Positions 15,785-23,801 of a stretch of DNA of 37,959 bases are shown here, one piece after another (positions within the stretch are counted from its first letter, which is position 1; each line of letters begins with the position of its first letter). The DNA is taken from contig JAWOGA010000050.1 in the NCBI GenBank assembly GCA_046497225.1, positions 1-37,959 on the forward strand. Reading direction: 5' to 3'. The notes under the pieces are model-generated. The model ran no database searches and had not been told where the DNA came from. It saw nothing but the letters and a program-made list of their open reading frames with translations. The stretch comes from JAXHLG01 sp046497225 (GTDB taxonomy: Bacteria; Patescibacteriota; Minisyncoccia; Moranbacterales; DUUL01). The position numbers were made by a program, and so were the translations under genes.

Positions 15785-16930
15785 TTATTCGTTTTCTAAA
15801 TCACAAACTGGGACGCAAACAGTAGCGCAAACATCGGCGCCGGGCTCGCATCCGGATCCGCATTCATCAAATGCTCCACCCTTTTCTTCACAGTCTTTGG
15901 CCAACAAGGAGGTGTCTTGGTTTTCTTCGTAAACAATTTTATTTTCAAATTCTTCTTTTGCTTCAACTTGAGCTTCTTCTTTCAATGCCCTCAACACTTC
16001 TTCTCTTAAGCCCTGTTCTTTTTCTTGATCAACAATAGCATCTTTTTCATATCCGTTAATCATACGAAACGCCCACCCGAAAAGACTAAAGCCTTCCTCG
16101 TTTTCTTGAATAAAATTCTTCATTTCTTCTCTTTCTTCCATTAAAAGCGCAATTTGATCCTGAACAATCTGCTTATTTTCCTCATCCTCCATCTGGCTTA
16201 AAGTTTGAGTTAATTGCCTAATCTGATTTTCATTCCGAACAAGACTGCTTCTTAGTTGACCCAGGTTTTTGTAATCACTCCCTATGATAAACTCTGCCAC
16301 TCCTTTTCTTTTTTCAACTTTCTCAATCGCCCTGGAAGTATCTTCGCCCTCTTCTTGTTGCTGTTTTGCTACTTGATTTATTCTATTTTGAATTTTCTCA
16401 GATTCTCCTTGAGCTGCTTGTTGCAACCTTTGAGCTACTTCATTGGAAATTGATTTATGCAGCCCGGATTTATTTCCTTTTGATTGGGAAATTTTTTCTT
16501 CAATTTTTTGATGAGCTTTATTTAAAGTTTCTTTTGATGAGTTAATTTGCTTACCCTTGTTATCAACGCCTCTTCCGGATGCGTCTTCCTGTTTCTCTTG
16601 AATTTGTATCCGATTTTCCTGATTTTCTCCTTGATTTTTTAAATTATTATTCTCATTATTGGCATTTCCCGGAACATTTCTGCCGGAATTACCCGGGCTT
16701 TCATTATTGGAATCACCATCATTTAAATTTCTCTTTTCAACAGAAGAACTTGGGTCATCTTTCAAAGTGGGTGTATTATCTTCTTCGGTATTTTCATTGC
16801 TGTTCCCTCCGGCGTTATTAGACGGATTTACTACTTGTTGAGCATATGCCGCCCCGAGATTAAATACCAAGGCTCCCAAAAAACTCACTGCAACAAAAGA
16901 TAGTACTTTTTTACTTATTATTATTTTCAT
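15785..16930 (-). CDS. Secreted coiled-coil protein with Cys-rich C-terminus
   Basis: A 381-residue protein with a classical signal peptide: MKIIISKKVLSFVAVSFLGA, hydrophobic core and probable cleavage after AYA (about residue 30). The mature N-terminal part (32-130) is Asn/Ser/Glu-rich and low complexity. Residues about 135-335 are predicted helical coiled coil with many Gln/Glu/Lys heptads (VAQRLQQAAQGESEKIQNRI, NQIRQLTQTLSQMEDEEN). The last 40 residues hold seven cysteines (CEEKGGAFDECGSGCEPGAD, then VCATVCVPVCD), close to the trypsin-inhibitor-like or metal-binding knotted type. It is likely a cell-surface or released structural protein. It heads the group of exported proteins on this strand and has its own promoter. 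Confidence 0.72.
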   Translation of the reverse strand: MKIIISKKVLSFVAVSFLGALVFNLGAAYAQQVVNPSNNAGGNSNENTEEDNTPTLKDDPSSSVEKRNLNDGDSNNESPGNSGRNVPGNANNENNNLKNQGENQENRIQIQEKQEDASGRGVDNKGKQINSSKETLNKAHQKIEEKISQSKGNKSGLHKSISNEVAQRLQQAAQGESEKIQNRINQVAKQQQEEGEDTSRAIEKVEKRKGVAEFIIGSDYKNLGQLRSSLVRNENQIRQLTQTLSQMEDEENKQIVQDQIALLMEEREEMKNFIQENEEGFSLFGWAFRMINGYEKDAIVDQEKEQGLREEVLRALKEEAQVEAKEEFENKIVYEENQDTSLLAKDCEEKGGAFDECGSGCEPGADVCATVCVPVCDLENE

Positions 16931-16969
16931 TTTCTTTTTTTAATTTTTATTAAAATCTACCTATAAAAA

Positions 16970-16997
16970 ATATTACCATTTTAAAAAAATATGTCAA
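16970..16997 (-). promoter_or_regulatory. Promoter of the secreted coiled-coil protein
   Basis: Minus strand: perfect TTGACA (16997-16992), 16-base spacer, TAATAT (16975-16970), about 40 bases before the start at 16930. Confidence 0.65.
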
Positions 16998-17073
16998 AAT
17001 TTCCTATTTCTGCTTTTTTAAAAATATTTTTCAAACTTCAAAATTATTTGATAATATTTTGATTTAATTTAAA

Positions 17074-17562
17074 TTAATTTTTGTGCTTTTTCATTAAAAA
17101 CAAACTCAAAAAAGGCAAAACCGTCCATATGAGTTTAGCGTTCTCTGAAATTAACATCTTCTTGGAAAATGGTGTAAAAAAATCTTGAAGCTCTTTAGCA
17201 GAAAACCAATCCAAAGACATACTGCTTATCATTCCAACCACCAGCAAAGACAAGAAAAGTGTCTGTGCCCAAACAATAATCTTCTTGCCTTTAATTGAAA
17301 AATTAAACATCTTTTTCAACCCGGTATAACAAAGCCAGATAAGAACCCCAAAGAAAACAGCTTTCAGGCCGCCCTCTCCTGGAATAAAATAAGCAAAAGA
17401 AAGAATCACATAAGCTACATATACAGATAAAATTAATGCTCCCAGGTTTTTCTTATTAATTACAACCAAAAGAGCCATACCCACCACCACAAAAACCAAA
17501 AAGAGCCAAGTATCCCCTGCATAAGCGCCCGGGACACCGATTTTTGTCAAAAAATCAATCAT
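17074..17562 (-). CDS. Integral membrane protein, five predicted TM helices
   Basis: A 162-residue protein of unknown function. Hydrophobic segments lie at about 18-35, 42-60, 66-83, 96-115 and 143-158. The N-terminus IDFLTKIGVPGAYAGDTWLF and the basic loop KKMFNFSIKGKKIIVW separate the first and fourth helices. From memory similar proteins occur in Parcubacteria, sometimes near pilus or envelope genes. It is divergent from lgt; a TATAAT sequence at about 17594-17599 on the minus strand may serve as its -10 box. Confidence 0.65.
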   Translation of the reverse strand: MIDFLTKIGVPGAYAGDTWLFLVFVVVGMALLVVINKKNLGALILSVYVAYVILSFAYFIPGEGGLKAVFFGVLIWLCYTGLKKMFNFSIKGKKIIVWAQTLFLSLLVVGMISSMSLDWFSAKELQDFFTPFSKKMLISENAKLIWTVLPFLSLFLMKKHKN

Positions 17563-17663
17563 TTTATTTTTGTTAAATTTTTAAATAATGTGTTATTATA
17601 AGCATTCATCCAGACAATTTTAATAATATCATAAATTGCTTAAACACAAAAGCAAAACTGATT

Positions 17664-18512
17664 ATGCAAAATTTTTTAAATCTATGGCAAAGCCTGCCTT
17701 TAAAAATAGACCCGGAAATAGCCGAAATCTGGATATTCTCCTTGCGCTGGTATTCTATCGGCTATTTACTCGGTTTTCTTACTGTTTTTTTATTAATTTA
17801 TTATCGCCTCCGTCAAAAAGAGCTGCCCCGCTTTTCTCATTTTAAATTAACTCGGAACCAAGCAACAGACCAGCTTTTCAATCTTTTCATCGTATCCGCA
17901 ATAGGAATTCTTGTGGGAGGCAGACTGGGCTATTTTTTAATTTATGACTGGCAAGGATTAATAAATAATCCCATCGAAATTTTTCTCCCCTTACAAAACG
18001 GCCAAATTCAGGGATATTTTGGAATGTCCTTCCACGGAGGAGCCATTGGGGCTTTATTGGGATCTTTCTTTTATTGTCAAATTAAAAAACTTAATTTTTG
18101 GAAATTGTCGGATTTTATTCTTCCCGCTATTCCTTTGGGATATTTCTGGGGCAGAATGGGAAATTTTTTCAATGGAGAGTTATTTGGGAAAACTACCGAA
18201 AAGCCTTGGGGGATGCATTTTAATTCAAGTGATGGTCCCCTGAGGCACCCCACCCAGCTTTACGAAGCTTTTTTCGAGGGTTTAGTTATATTTTTAATTC
18301 TCTGGCCACTGAGAAATAAACAATTTTTAAAAGGAAAATTTCTAGGTTTATTTCTAATTATTTATTCTTTCTTTAGGTTTTTTATAGAATTTTTAAGACA
18401 AACGCCGCCCGAGCAAATTGTCTTTCAATTTTTTACCACGGGTCAAATATTGAGCCTGGCGATACTTGCTTTCGGGCTTTATTTAATGTATAATAAAAAG
18501 CCTAATATTTAA
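17664..18512 (+). CDS. lgt: Prolipoprotein diacylglyceryl transferase Lgt
   Basis: An inner-membrane enzyme that transfers diacylglycerol from phosphatidylglycerol to the lipobox Cys of prolipoproteins. The 282-residue product carries the family landmarks in order: LRWYSIGYLLGF near the N-terminus, GGRLGYFLIYDW, the SFHGGAIGALLGSFFY segment with the essential His, then the signature GRMGNFFNGELFGKTTEKPW, and RHPTQLYEAFFEG. Seven TM stretches can be seen. Length is normal. It opens a plus-strand run with tsaD (36-base gap) and miaA, probably one operon. The presence of Lgt means that this organism processes lipoproteins. Confidence 0.96.
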   Translation: MQNFLNLWQSLPLKIDPEIAEIWIFSLRWYSIGYLLGFLTVFLLIYYRLRQKELPRFSHFKLTRNQATDQLFNLFIVSAIGILVGGRLGYFLIYDWQGLINNPIEIFLPLQNGQIQGYFGMSFHGGAIGALLGSFFYCQIKKLNFWKLSDFILPAIPLGYFWGRMGNFFNGELFGKTTEKPWGMHFNSSDGPLRHPTQLYEAFFEGLVIFLILWPLRNKQFLKGKFLGLFLIIYSFFRFFIEFLRQTPPEQIVFQFFTTGQILSLAILAFGLYLMYNKKPNI

Positions 18513-18547
18513 GCTTCATTCTATAATTTTTAGCTAACTAGATCAAT

Positions 18548-19657
18548 ATGCTAATCCTTGCTTTAGAGACTTCCTGTGATGAAACTTCCGCAGCTGTTCT
18601 GGAATTTCAACCAATTTCTGATAAATTTCAACTTCTCTCCAACGTTGTTTCCTCTCAAGTAAAAATCCACTCGGCATGGGGAGGCGTAGTTCCCAATCTT
18701 GCCGCGCGAGAGCACCTCAAGAACATTCTTCCCATTATTGAAAAATCAACAGAGGAGGCAAAAACAAACCTGGAAAAAATTGATTTGTTTTGCATTACCC
18801 AAGGACCGGGACTTATTCCCGCATTACTAATCGGAACCAATGCAGCTAAAACTTTGAGCTATTATTACCAAAAACCCCTTTTGGGAATTCATCATATTGA
18901 AGGCCACATCTACGCTAATTTTCTCAAAAACAATAAAAACGGATCTTTAAATAGACACGCATTTCCTATTTTAAATCTGGTAGTTTCGGGCGGACACACT
19001 CAATTAATCTTAATGAAAAACCATCTGGACTACCAAATAATCGGCCAAACTCAAGATGATGCAGCAGGAGAAGCTTTTGATAAAGTAGCAAAAATCTTAA
19101 ACTTAGGCTATCCCGGCGGACCCATTGTTTCAAAAAAAGCTGAGGAGGCTAAAAAAATAATTGCAAATAATAAAGAGTTCTCTCAATTGGAGTTTCCCCG
19201 CCCTATGATTAAATCCGGAAATTCTGATTTTTCTTTTTCGGGGCTTAAAACCGCTGTTTTATACTTTTTTAAAGAATTGGAAAACCAAAATCTTGATGAA
19301 GAGAAAATGGAAAATTGGAAAAAAGTGATTTGTAAAGCCTTTCAAGATGCGGTTATTGACGTTTTGGCCCAGAAGACGCTAAAAGAAGTTAAAAAAAGGA
19401 ATCCAAAAACAGTGTTGCTCTCCGGCGGAGTGGCAGCTAATAAAGAACTCAGAAAGCAACTTGAGAAAGAAATAAAAAAGGAGCGCTCTGAAGTAAACTT
19501 CTCTTGCCCGGAATTGAATTTTTGCGGAGACAATGCCGCTATGATAGCCGTTGCCGGGTTGGCGAGATTTAAAAAATTATCCAAAGAGAAAAAACTGAAT
19601 CAGCTAAAAACCAACTGGAGGGACCTGGAAGCCAACTCTAATCTGCAAATCAATTAA
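18548..19657 (+). CDS. tsaD: tRNA threonylcarbamoyladenosine synthase subunit TsaD
   Basis: TsaD (Kae1/Gcp) transfers the threonylcarbamoyl group to A37 of ANN-decoding tRNAs. The 369-residue product starts with ALETSCDETSAAVL (ATPase-fold phosphate motif), has the metal-binding HHIEGHIYANF, VSGGHTQLILM, AAGEAFDKVAKILNLGYPGG, SFSGLKTAV and, near the end, LSGGVAANKELR and CGDNAAMIA. It is somewhat longer than the E. coli protein (337). Sits between lgt and miaA, and its stop is 9 bases from the miaA start; two tRNA A37 modification enzymes are therefore adjacent, which makes sense as a unit. TsaB, TsaC and TsaE are not in the window. Confidence 0.97.
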   Translation: MLILALETSCDETSAAVLEFQPISDKFQLLSNVVSSQVKIHSAWGGVVPNLAAREHLKNILPIIEKSTEEAKTNLEKIDLFCITQGPGLIPALLIGTNAAKTLSYYYQKPLLGIHHIEGHIYANFLKNNKNGSLNRHAFPILNLVVSGGHTQLILMKNHLDYQIIGQTQDDAAGEAFDKVAKILNLGYPGGPIVSKKAEEAKKIIANNKEFSQLEFPRPMIKSGNSDFSFSGLKTAVLYFFKELENQNLDEEKMENWKKVICKAFQDAVIDVLAQKTLKEVKKRNPKTVLLSGGVAANKELRKQLEKEIKKERSEVNFSCPELNFCGDNAAMIAVAGLARFKKLSKEKKLNQLKTNWRDLEANSNLQIN

Positions 19658-19666
19658 TTTACTACC

Positions 19667-20644
19667 ATGATTTCAAATTCCGACAAAAAGACCATTCAGT
19701 GCCTAGTTATCCTGGGACCAACCTCTTCCGGAAAATCCGAAACAGCTGTACGCGCAGCCCAAAAAAACAATGGAGAAATCATCTCGGCTGACTCTAGACA
19801 AATTTACAAGGACATGGACCTGGGAACCGGCAAAGTTGAAGGCAAATGGATAAAAACGCGCGATACAAAAATATTTATATACAAAAATATTCCCCATCAC
19901 TTAATAGATTTTCAAGACCCCAAAAAAGACTATAACATCTCCCACTTCAAAAAGGACTGCGAAGAAAAAATTATTGAAATATATCAAAGAGGCAAACTTC
20001 CTATTATTTGCGGAGGAACAGGTTTTTGGATTTCCTCAGTGATTCATGGTATCTCTCTGCCCCAAGTCAAACCGGATCCGGATTTAAGAAAAATTCTTCA
20101 GGAAAAAAATAATCAAGAATTATTTCAAAAATTAGAAGAACTGGACCCAAGGAGGGCTGAAAAAATTGACCCGAGCAATAAAGCCAGACTTATAAGATCT
20201 ATAGAAATTGCCCAAAAGATGGGCAAAGTTCCTCAATTAAAAACAAAATCTCAAACCAATGGCAACATCACAACCAGAGAAATTAAAGATTATGAAATTA
20301 ACTTCTATCAATTTGCCCTGGATATACCCTTTGAAAAACTTGAAAAAAAGATAAAAGAACGAATAAATAAAAGATATAAGCAAGGGATGGTAAAGGAAGT
20401 CAAATATTTAAAAGAAGAACGCAGATTAAGTTTTGAGAAAATTCAATCTTTTGGATTAGCTTATTATTGGATGCCCCTTTTCTTGCAAGGAAAAATCACC
20501 GAGGAAGAAGTTTTGGAAAAAATTTATTTAGCTGAAAGACGGTATGCCAAAAAACAATTAACATGGCTTAAAAAAGAAAAAGGGATCAAGTGGATTGATA
20601 AAAATAAAGATCTTATTTCTTTAGACAATTCTATGGATAAGTAA
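19667..20644 (+). CDS. miaA: tRNA dimethylallyltransferase MiaA
   Basis: Adds the isopentenyl group to A37 of tRNAs reading UNN codons. The 325-residue product shows the P-loop LGPTSSGKSETAVRAAQ near residue 14, ISADSRQIYKDMDLGTGK, PHHLIDFQDP, the second nucleotide motif CGGTGFWISSV, KARLIRSIEIA, and the ERINKRYKQGMVKEVKYL and YAKKQLTWLK segments of the tRNA-binding part. Length is normal. The substrates include the tRNA-Cys, tRNA-Leu(UAA) and tRNA-Ser genes present in this window, all of which have A36. Co-directional with tsaD. Confidence 0.96.
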   Translation: MISNSDKKTIQCLVILGPTSSGKSETAVRAAQKNNGEIISADSRQIYKDMDLGTGKVEGKWIKTRDTKIFIYKNIPHHLIDFQDPKKDYNISHFKKDCEEKIIEIYQRGKLPIICGGTGFWISSVIHGISLPQVKPDPDLRKILQEKNNQELFQKLEELDPRRAEKIDPSNKARLIRSIEIAQKMGKVPQLKTKSQTNGNITTREIKDYEINFYQFALDIPFEKLEKKIKERINKRYKQGMVKEVKYLKEERRLSFEKIQSFGLAYYWMPLFLQGKITEEEVLEKIYLAERRYAKKQLTWLKKEKGIKWIDKNKDLISLDNSMDK

Positions 20645-20958
20645 TATTGCCGGCTATTCTTATATACATCTTTTAATTCCAAATGACAAAATCCTAATGA
20701 CAAATCAAGTTCAAAGACCAAATGATAAAATAATGAAAGAACCTGTTTTTTTGATTCATATAGCTATAGACTCCTTATTTACAATTGATTAAAAGAATCA
20801 TTTGACATTTAGCCATTTAATCCTAGAATTCTATTATATTTACCTGCAATTTTCTCTGAAAGAGCCAAAGATCTTAATCTCTTGTTTTTTAAAAAAATTG
20901 CAGAAAAACAAAATATCCATAAAGCTTATTTTTATCCAAAAAAATCCAAAAAAACAAT
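20645..20958. other. AT-rich spacer after miaA with repeated short words
   Basis: No gene seen. AAATGACAAA, AATGACAAATC and AAATGATAAAAT follow each other at about 20680-20735, a degenerate tandem of the word AAATGAcAAA; similar word-repeats occur between other genes in this window (for example near 27940). TTGACA with TAGAAT at about 20807-20835 could be a second promoter, but its target is unclear. Confidence 0.4.
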
Positions 20959-20987
20959 TTGACACAAATCAACAACCGTGATATGAT
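20959..20987 (+). promoter_or_regulatory. Strong promoter with a long leader before the sigma4/HARE regulator
   Basis: Perfect TTGACA (20959-20964), 17-base spacer, TATGAT (20982-20987). The next gene starts at 21213, so the leader would be about 220 bases. It contains GTCGGA...TCCGAC and CCGA...TCGG inverted pairs, which could fold. Confidence 0.6.
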
Positions 20988-21212
20988 TAATTATCAAATC
21001 AGATGTCGGACGATTAGAATTCAAACATTCCGACTTATTAAATTTGAGGATAATAATTTTAAATAACTCAAAGAAGCAGTACAACTGATTGAAATCAATA
21101 ATCCGAATAACTCGGAAATAATTATTTAAGTTTATATAAATTTACTTTATATGCACTGAATTATCAGGATTTCAGCAAAGGATAAATAATTTAAATTCAC
21201 AAATTTCCATTT

Positions 21213-22325
21213 ATGAAAATAACAAGAAAAAATTTAGATAAATTGACTTGGGATGTCTTAAGCCAAGCAAGAGAAAGGGGGCAGAAGGTTTTCATTTTGA
21301 GATTTGGATTGAACGGAAAACAACCTTGGTCTTTAGCTAAAATCGGGAAATCAATGAATATAACCAGAGAACGAGTTAGACAAATAGAGTCGGAAAACTT
21401 TAATAAAATAAAAAAGTCTCAAAAAGGAGAAGACTTTGATAAATTTGAACAAAAAGCTCTGGCAATAATCCAAAAAAGGCAAGGTATCTGCGAAAAAATG
21501 CTATTAAAAACATCTTTAGTAGACAATCCCTCAGAAAAAGAAATTAATCAGTTAATATTCTTATTGAATTGTTCTAAAAAAATCAACTATAAAAAAGAAA
21601 CCGTTCACTTACAAGGATATTGGACAATAAATAACGAAATTAATCCTCAAAAAATTTCCGCTTTCAGTGAATTATTAACTAAAATAATTAAAAAACAAAA
21701 AAAACCTTTGTTATTTAATGAGATAAAAAATATTATCCAAAAAGAGGAAATTGATTCTTTTTTCAAAAAGAATGGAATTCTAGAAACTTGCTTAATATTA
21801 AACAAAAACCTAAAAAGAAACATTTTGGGAGAATGGGGACTAAAAAGCTGGTCGACCGTTTCAGAAAGAGGAAATAAAGAAAAGGCTTATTTGGTTTTAA
21901 AAAAACAACAAAAAACTCTTTACTATAAAGATATAACTAATTATATAAACAACTACTGGTCCACCAAGCCAAATCCGGCAATACTTGATGAAGTCGCCTA
22001 TCGCCAAACTTATGAAGAAAAAAACAGAAGGTCTCTTGCGCAAACTGTTCATAATGAACTCATTAAAGATGAAAGATTCGTACTAGTAGGCAGAGGTATC
22101 TATGGACTCAAAGAATGGGGGCTTAAAAAAGGAACTGTCAAAGAGCTGATCATAGAATTACTAAAGAATAAACAAGAGCCTCTCCATAGCAAAGAAATTA
22201 TTGATTATGTGCTTCAAAATAGAAAAGTTAAGAGAATGACAGTATTGGTAAACCTTGCCGATAAAAATATCTTTGAAAAATTATCAAAAGGGCGTTATAC
22301 TTTAAAGGCAGAAAATATAAAATAA
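21213..22325 (+). CDS. Sigma-region-4 / HARE-HTH type transcription regulator
   Basis: A 370-residue protein. Residues 1-70 resemble sigma-70 region 4: FILRFGLNGKQPWSLAKIGK followed by the helix-turn-helix MNITRERVRQIESENFNKIK, nearly the RpoD version. There is no region 2, so it is not a complete sigma factor. The C-terminal half has two HARE-HTH-like winged-helix modules, one around 225-300 (YYKDITNYINNYW, HNELIKDERFVLVGRGIYGL) and one around 310-365 (KEPLHSKEIIDYVL-like, VLVNLADKNIFEKLSKGRY), similar to the RNA polymerase delta subunit RpoE. The middle (70-215) is unassigned. I infer a polymerase-associated regulator. It lies 15 bases upstream of the next gene, so likely an operon with the conjugation-type pair. 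Confidence 0.75.
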   Translation: MKITRKNLDKLTWDVLSQARERGQKVFILRFGLNGKQPWSLAKIGKSMNITRERVRQIESENFNKIKKSQKGEDFDKFEQKALAIIQKRQGICEKMLLKTSLVDNPSEKEINQLIFLLNCSKKINYKKETVHLQGYWTINNEINPQKISAFSELLTKIIKKQKKPLLFNEIKNIIQKEEIDSFFKKNGILETCLILNKNLKRNILGEWGLKSWSTVSERGNKEKAYLVLKKQQKTLYYKDITNYINNYWSTKPNPAILDEVAYRQTYEEKNRRSLAQTVHNELIKDERFVLVGRGIYGLKEWGLKKGTVKELIIELLKNKQEPLHSKEIIDYVLQNRKVKRMTVLVNLADKNIFEKLSKGRYTLKAENIK

Positions 22326-22340
22326 TTTTTAATATAAAAA

Positions 22341-23711
22341 ATGCCTGCCGCTAAAAGAAATCCGGAAAAAGAATATAAGAACTTCATCCTCTTCTTGATT
22401 GGGTTGGGGGTTTTAGTATTTGCCGCTTCTTATTTTTTTGTTACCTCGGAAGAATCAGTTATTCTTGTTTACACTTGGAAAATTCTGGCCAACTTATGGT
22501 GGATAATTTTTCCTATACCTCTTTGGATGATTTTTCAAAAAGCTTGGTTTGAATACGGAGCCTTCTCTTTTGGCAGTAAGCAGGATTATGTTTTTCTTGA
22601 ATTTATCCCTCCCATTGATGTAGAAAAAAGCCCCAAAATTGTAGAACAAATATTCACGGGAATTCACACTTGGAGCGCGCCTAACTTATTTGAAAAATAC
22701 TGCGGGTGGAGGCCGTTACAGGATAAATTCAGTTTTGAAATTGCTTCCACTGGAGATGAGGCAGTTCACTTTTTCGTCCGTTGTCCAAAAGCGGCCAGAG
22801 ATTTAGTAGAAGCTCAAATTTACGCCCAATATCCGGATGCTGAAATATTTGAAGTAGACGATTACACCAAGAATATCCCCAAAAATATCCCCAATAAAAA
22901 CTGGGATGTTTGGGGAACTGTTTTGACCCTTTTGGATATGAAAAACCCCAAACCCATTAGAACTTACAAAAACTTTAAGGAGGACGTCACCGGTTATATG
23001 ATAGATCCTTTAGGCTCGTTAGTAGAAGTTATGAATAAACTCTCCCCGCATGAGCAAATCTGGCTTCAAATCATTATCACTCCCGACAATGAACCCAATT
23101 GGAGACCTCCGTTTAAAGAGAAAATAGATGAATTTTGCGGTCTTAAAAAAGCCACCTCCCCGGGAGCAGGAACTGTACTTTTTACAACAATTTCGGATTT
23201 TTTTGCCAATATTTTCAGGGCCGCCGGCGGGAAAGAATTGCAGTACACGGAATTAAAAGAAGAGGAAAAAAAAGAATTTAATGTAAACCAATTAACTCCT
23301 GTTCAACAAAATGTAGTGGAAGAAATGGAGAGGAAACTATCCAAACCTGGATTTAAAACAACAGTCAGAATTGTATATGTTGGCAGGAGAGAATTCTTCA
23401 ATAAGGCTAGAGGAGTAGCAGGAACTATGGGCGCAATCAAGCAATTCAACGATTCAAATCTAAATGCATTTTTGACTGATAATAGAACCAAAACTTTTGC
23501 CAATTACTATTTTGGAGAACCTAGGCTGAAATTTCGGCAAAGAAAAATTGTAAGCGATTTTAGAGGCAGGGACGGAGCCGGAATCAGTTACATTTTTATT
23601 CCGGAAGAACTTGCCAGCATGTACCACTTCCCGGATATGTCTGTTAAATCAAGTGCTATCCGAAGAGTGGAGGCTAAAAAGAGCGAAGCCCCGACTAATC
23701 TACCAATGTAA
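22341..23711 (+). CDS. Membrane protein paired with TraG/VirD4-like ATPase
   Basis: A 456-residue protein. Two TM helices lie near the N-terminus (about 17-35 and 43-66), followed by a large soluble domain starting at FGSKQDYVFLEFIPPIDVEK. Features include WSAPNLFEKYCGWRPLQDKF, EVDDYTKNIPKNIP and PHEQIWLQIIITPDNE, and near the end GRREFFNKARGVAGTMGAIK. From memory, this arrangement is found in Patescibacteria directly upstream of a TraG/VirD4-type ATPase and may be its membrane partner, but the family has no established function. The C-terminal part (IFIPEELASMYHFPD) resembles the last segment of VirB4/TraC-like or DUF87-type ATPases without their P-loop; that may be a clue to ancestry. The gap to the ATPase gene is 90 bases. 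Confidence 0.72.
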   Translation: MPAAKRNPEKEYKNFILFLIGLGVLVFAASYFFVTSEESVILVYTWKILANLWWIIFPIPLWMIFQKAWFEYGAFSFGSKQDYVFLEFIPPIDVEKSPKIVEQIFTGIHTWSAPNLFEKYCGWRPLQDKFSFEIASTGDEAVHFFVRCPKAARDLVEAQIYAQYPDAEIFEVDDYTKNIPKNIPNKNWDVWGTVLTLLDMKNPKPIRTYKNFKEDVTGYMIDPLGSLVEVMNKLSPHEQIWLQIIITPDNEPNWRPPFKEKIDEFCGLKKATSPGAGTVLFTTISDFFANIFRAAGGKELQYTELKEEEKKEFNVNQLTPVQQNVVEEMERKLSKPGFKTTVRIVYVGRREFFNKARGVAGTMGAIKQFNDSNLNAFLTDNRTKTFANYYFGEPRLKFRQRKIVSDFRGRDGAGISYIFIPEELASMYHFPDMSVKSSAIRRVEAKKSEAPTNLPM

Positions 23712-23801
23712 GAATAAAATCTTTTTTAAATTTAATATCTCTATACCCCTCAATCGATTCTCTCTATTTTTAATACAAGACGAATAAAACAAGTTAGCAA
23801 T

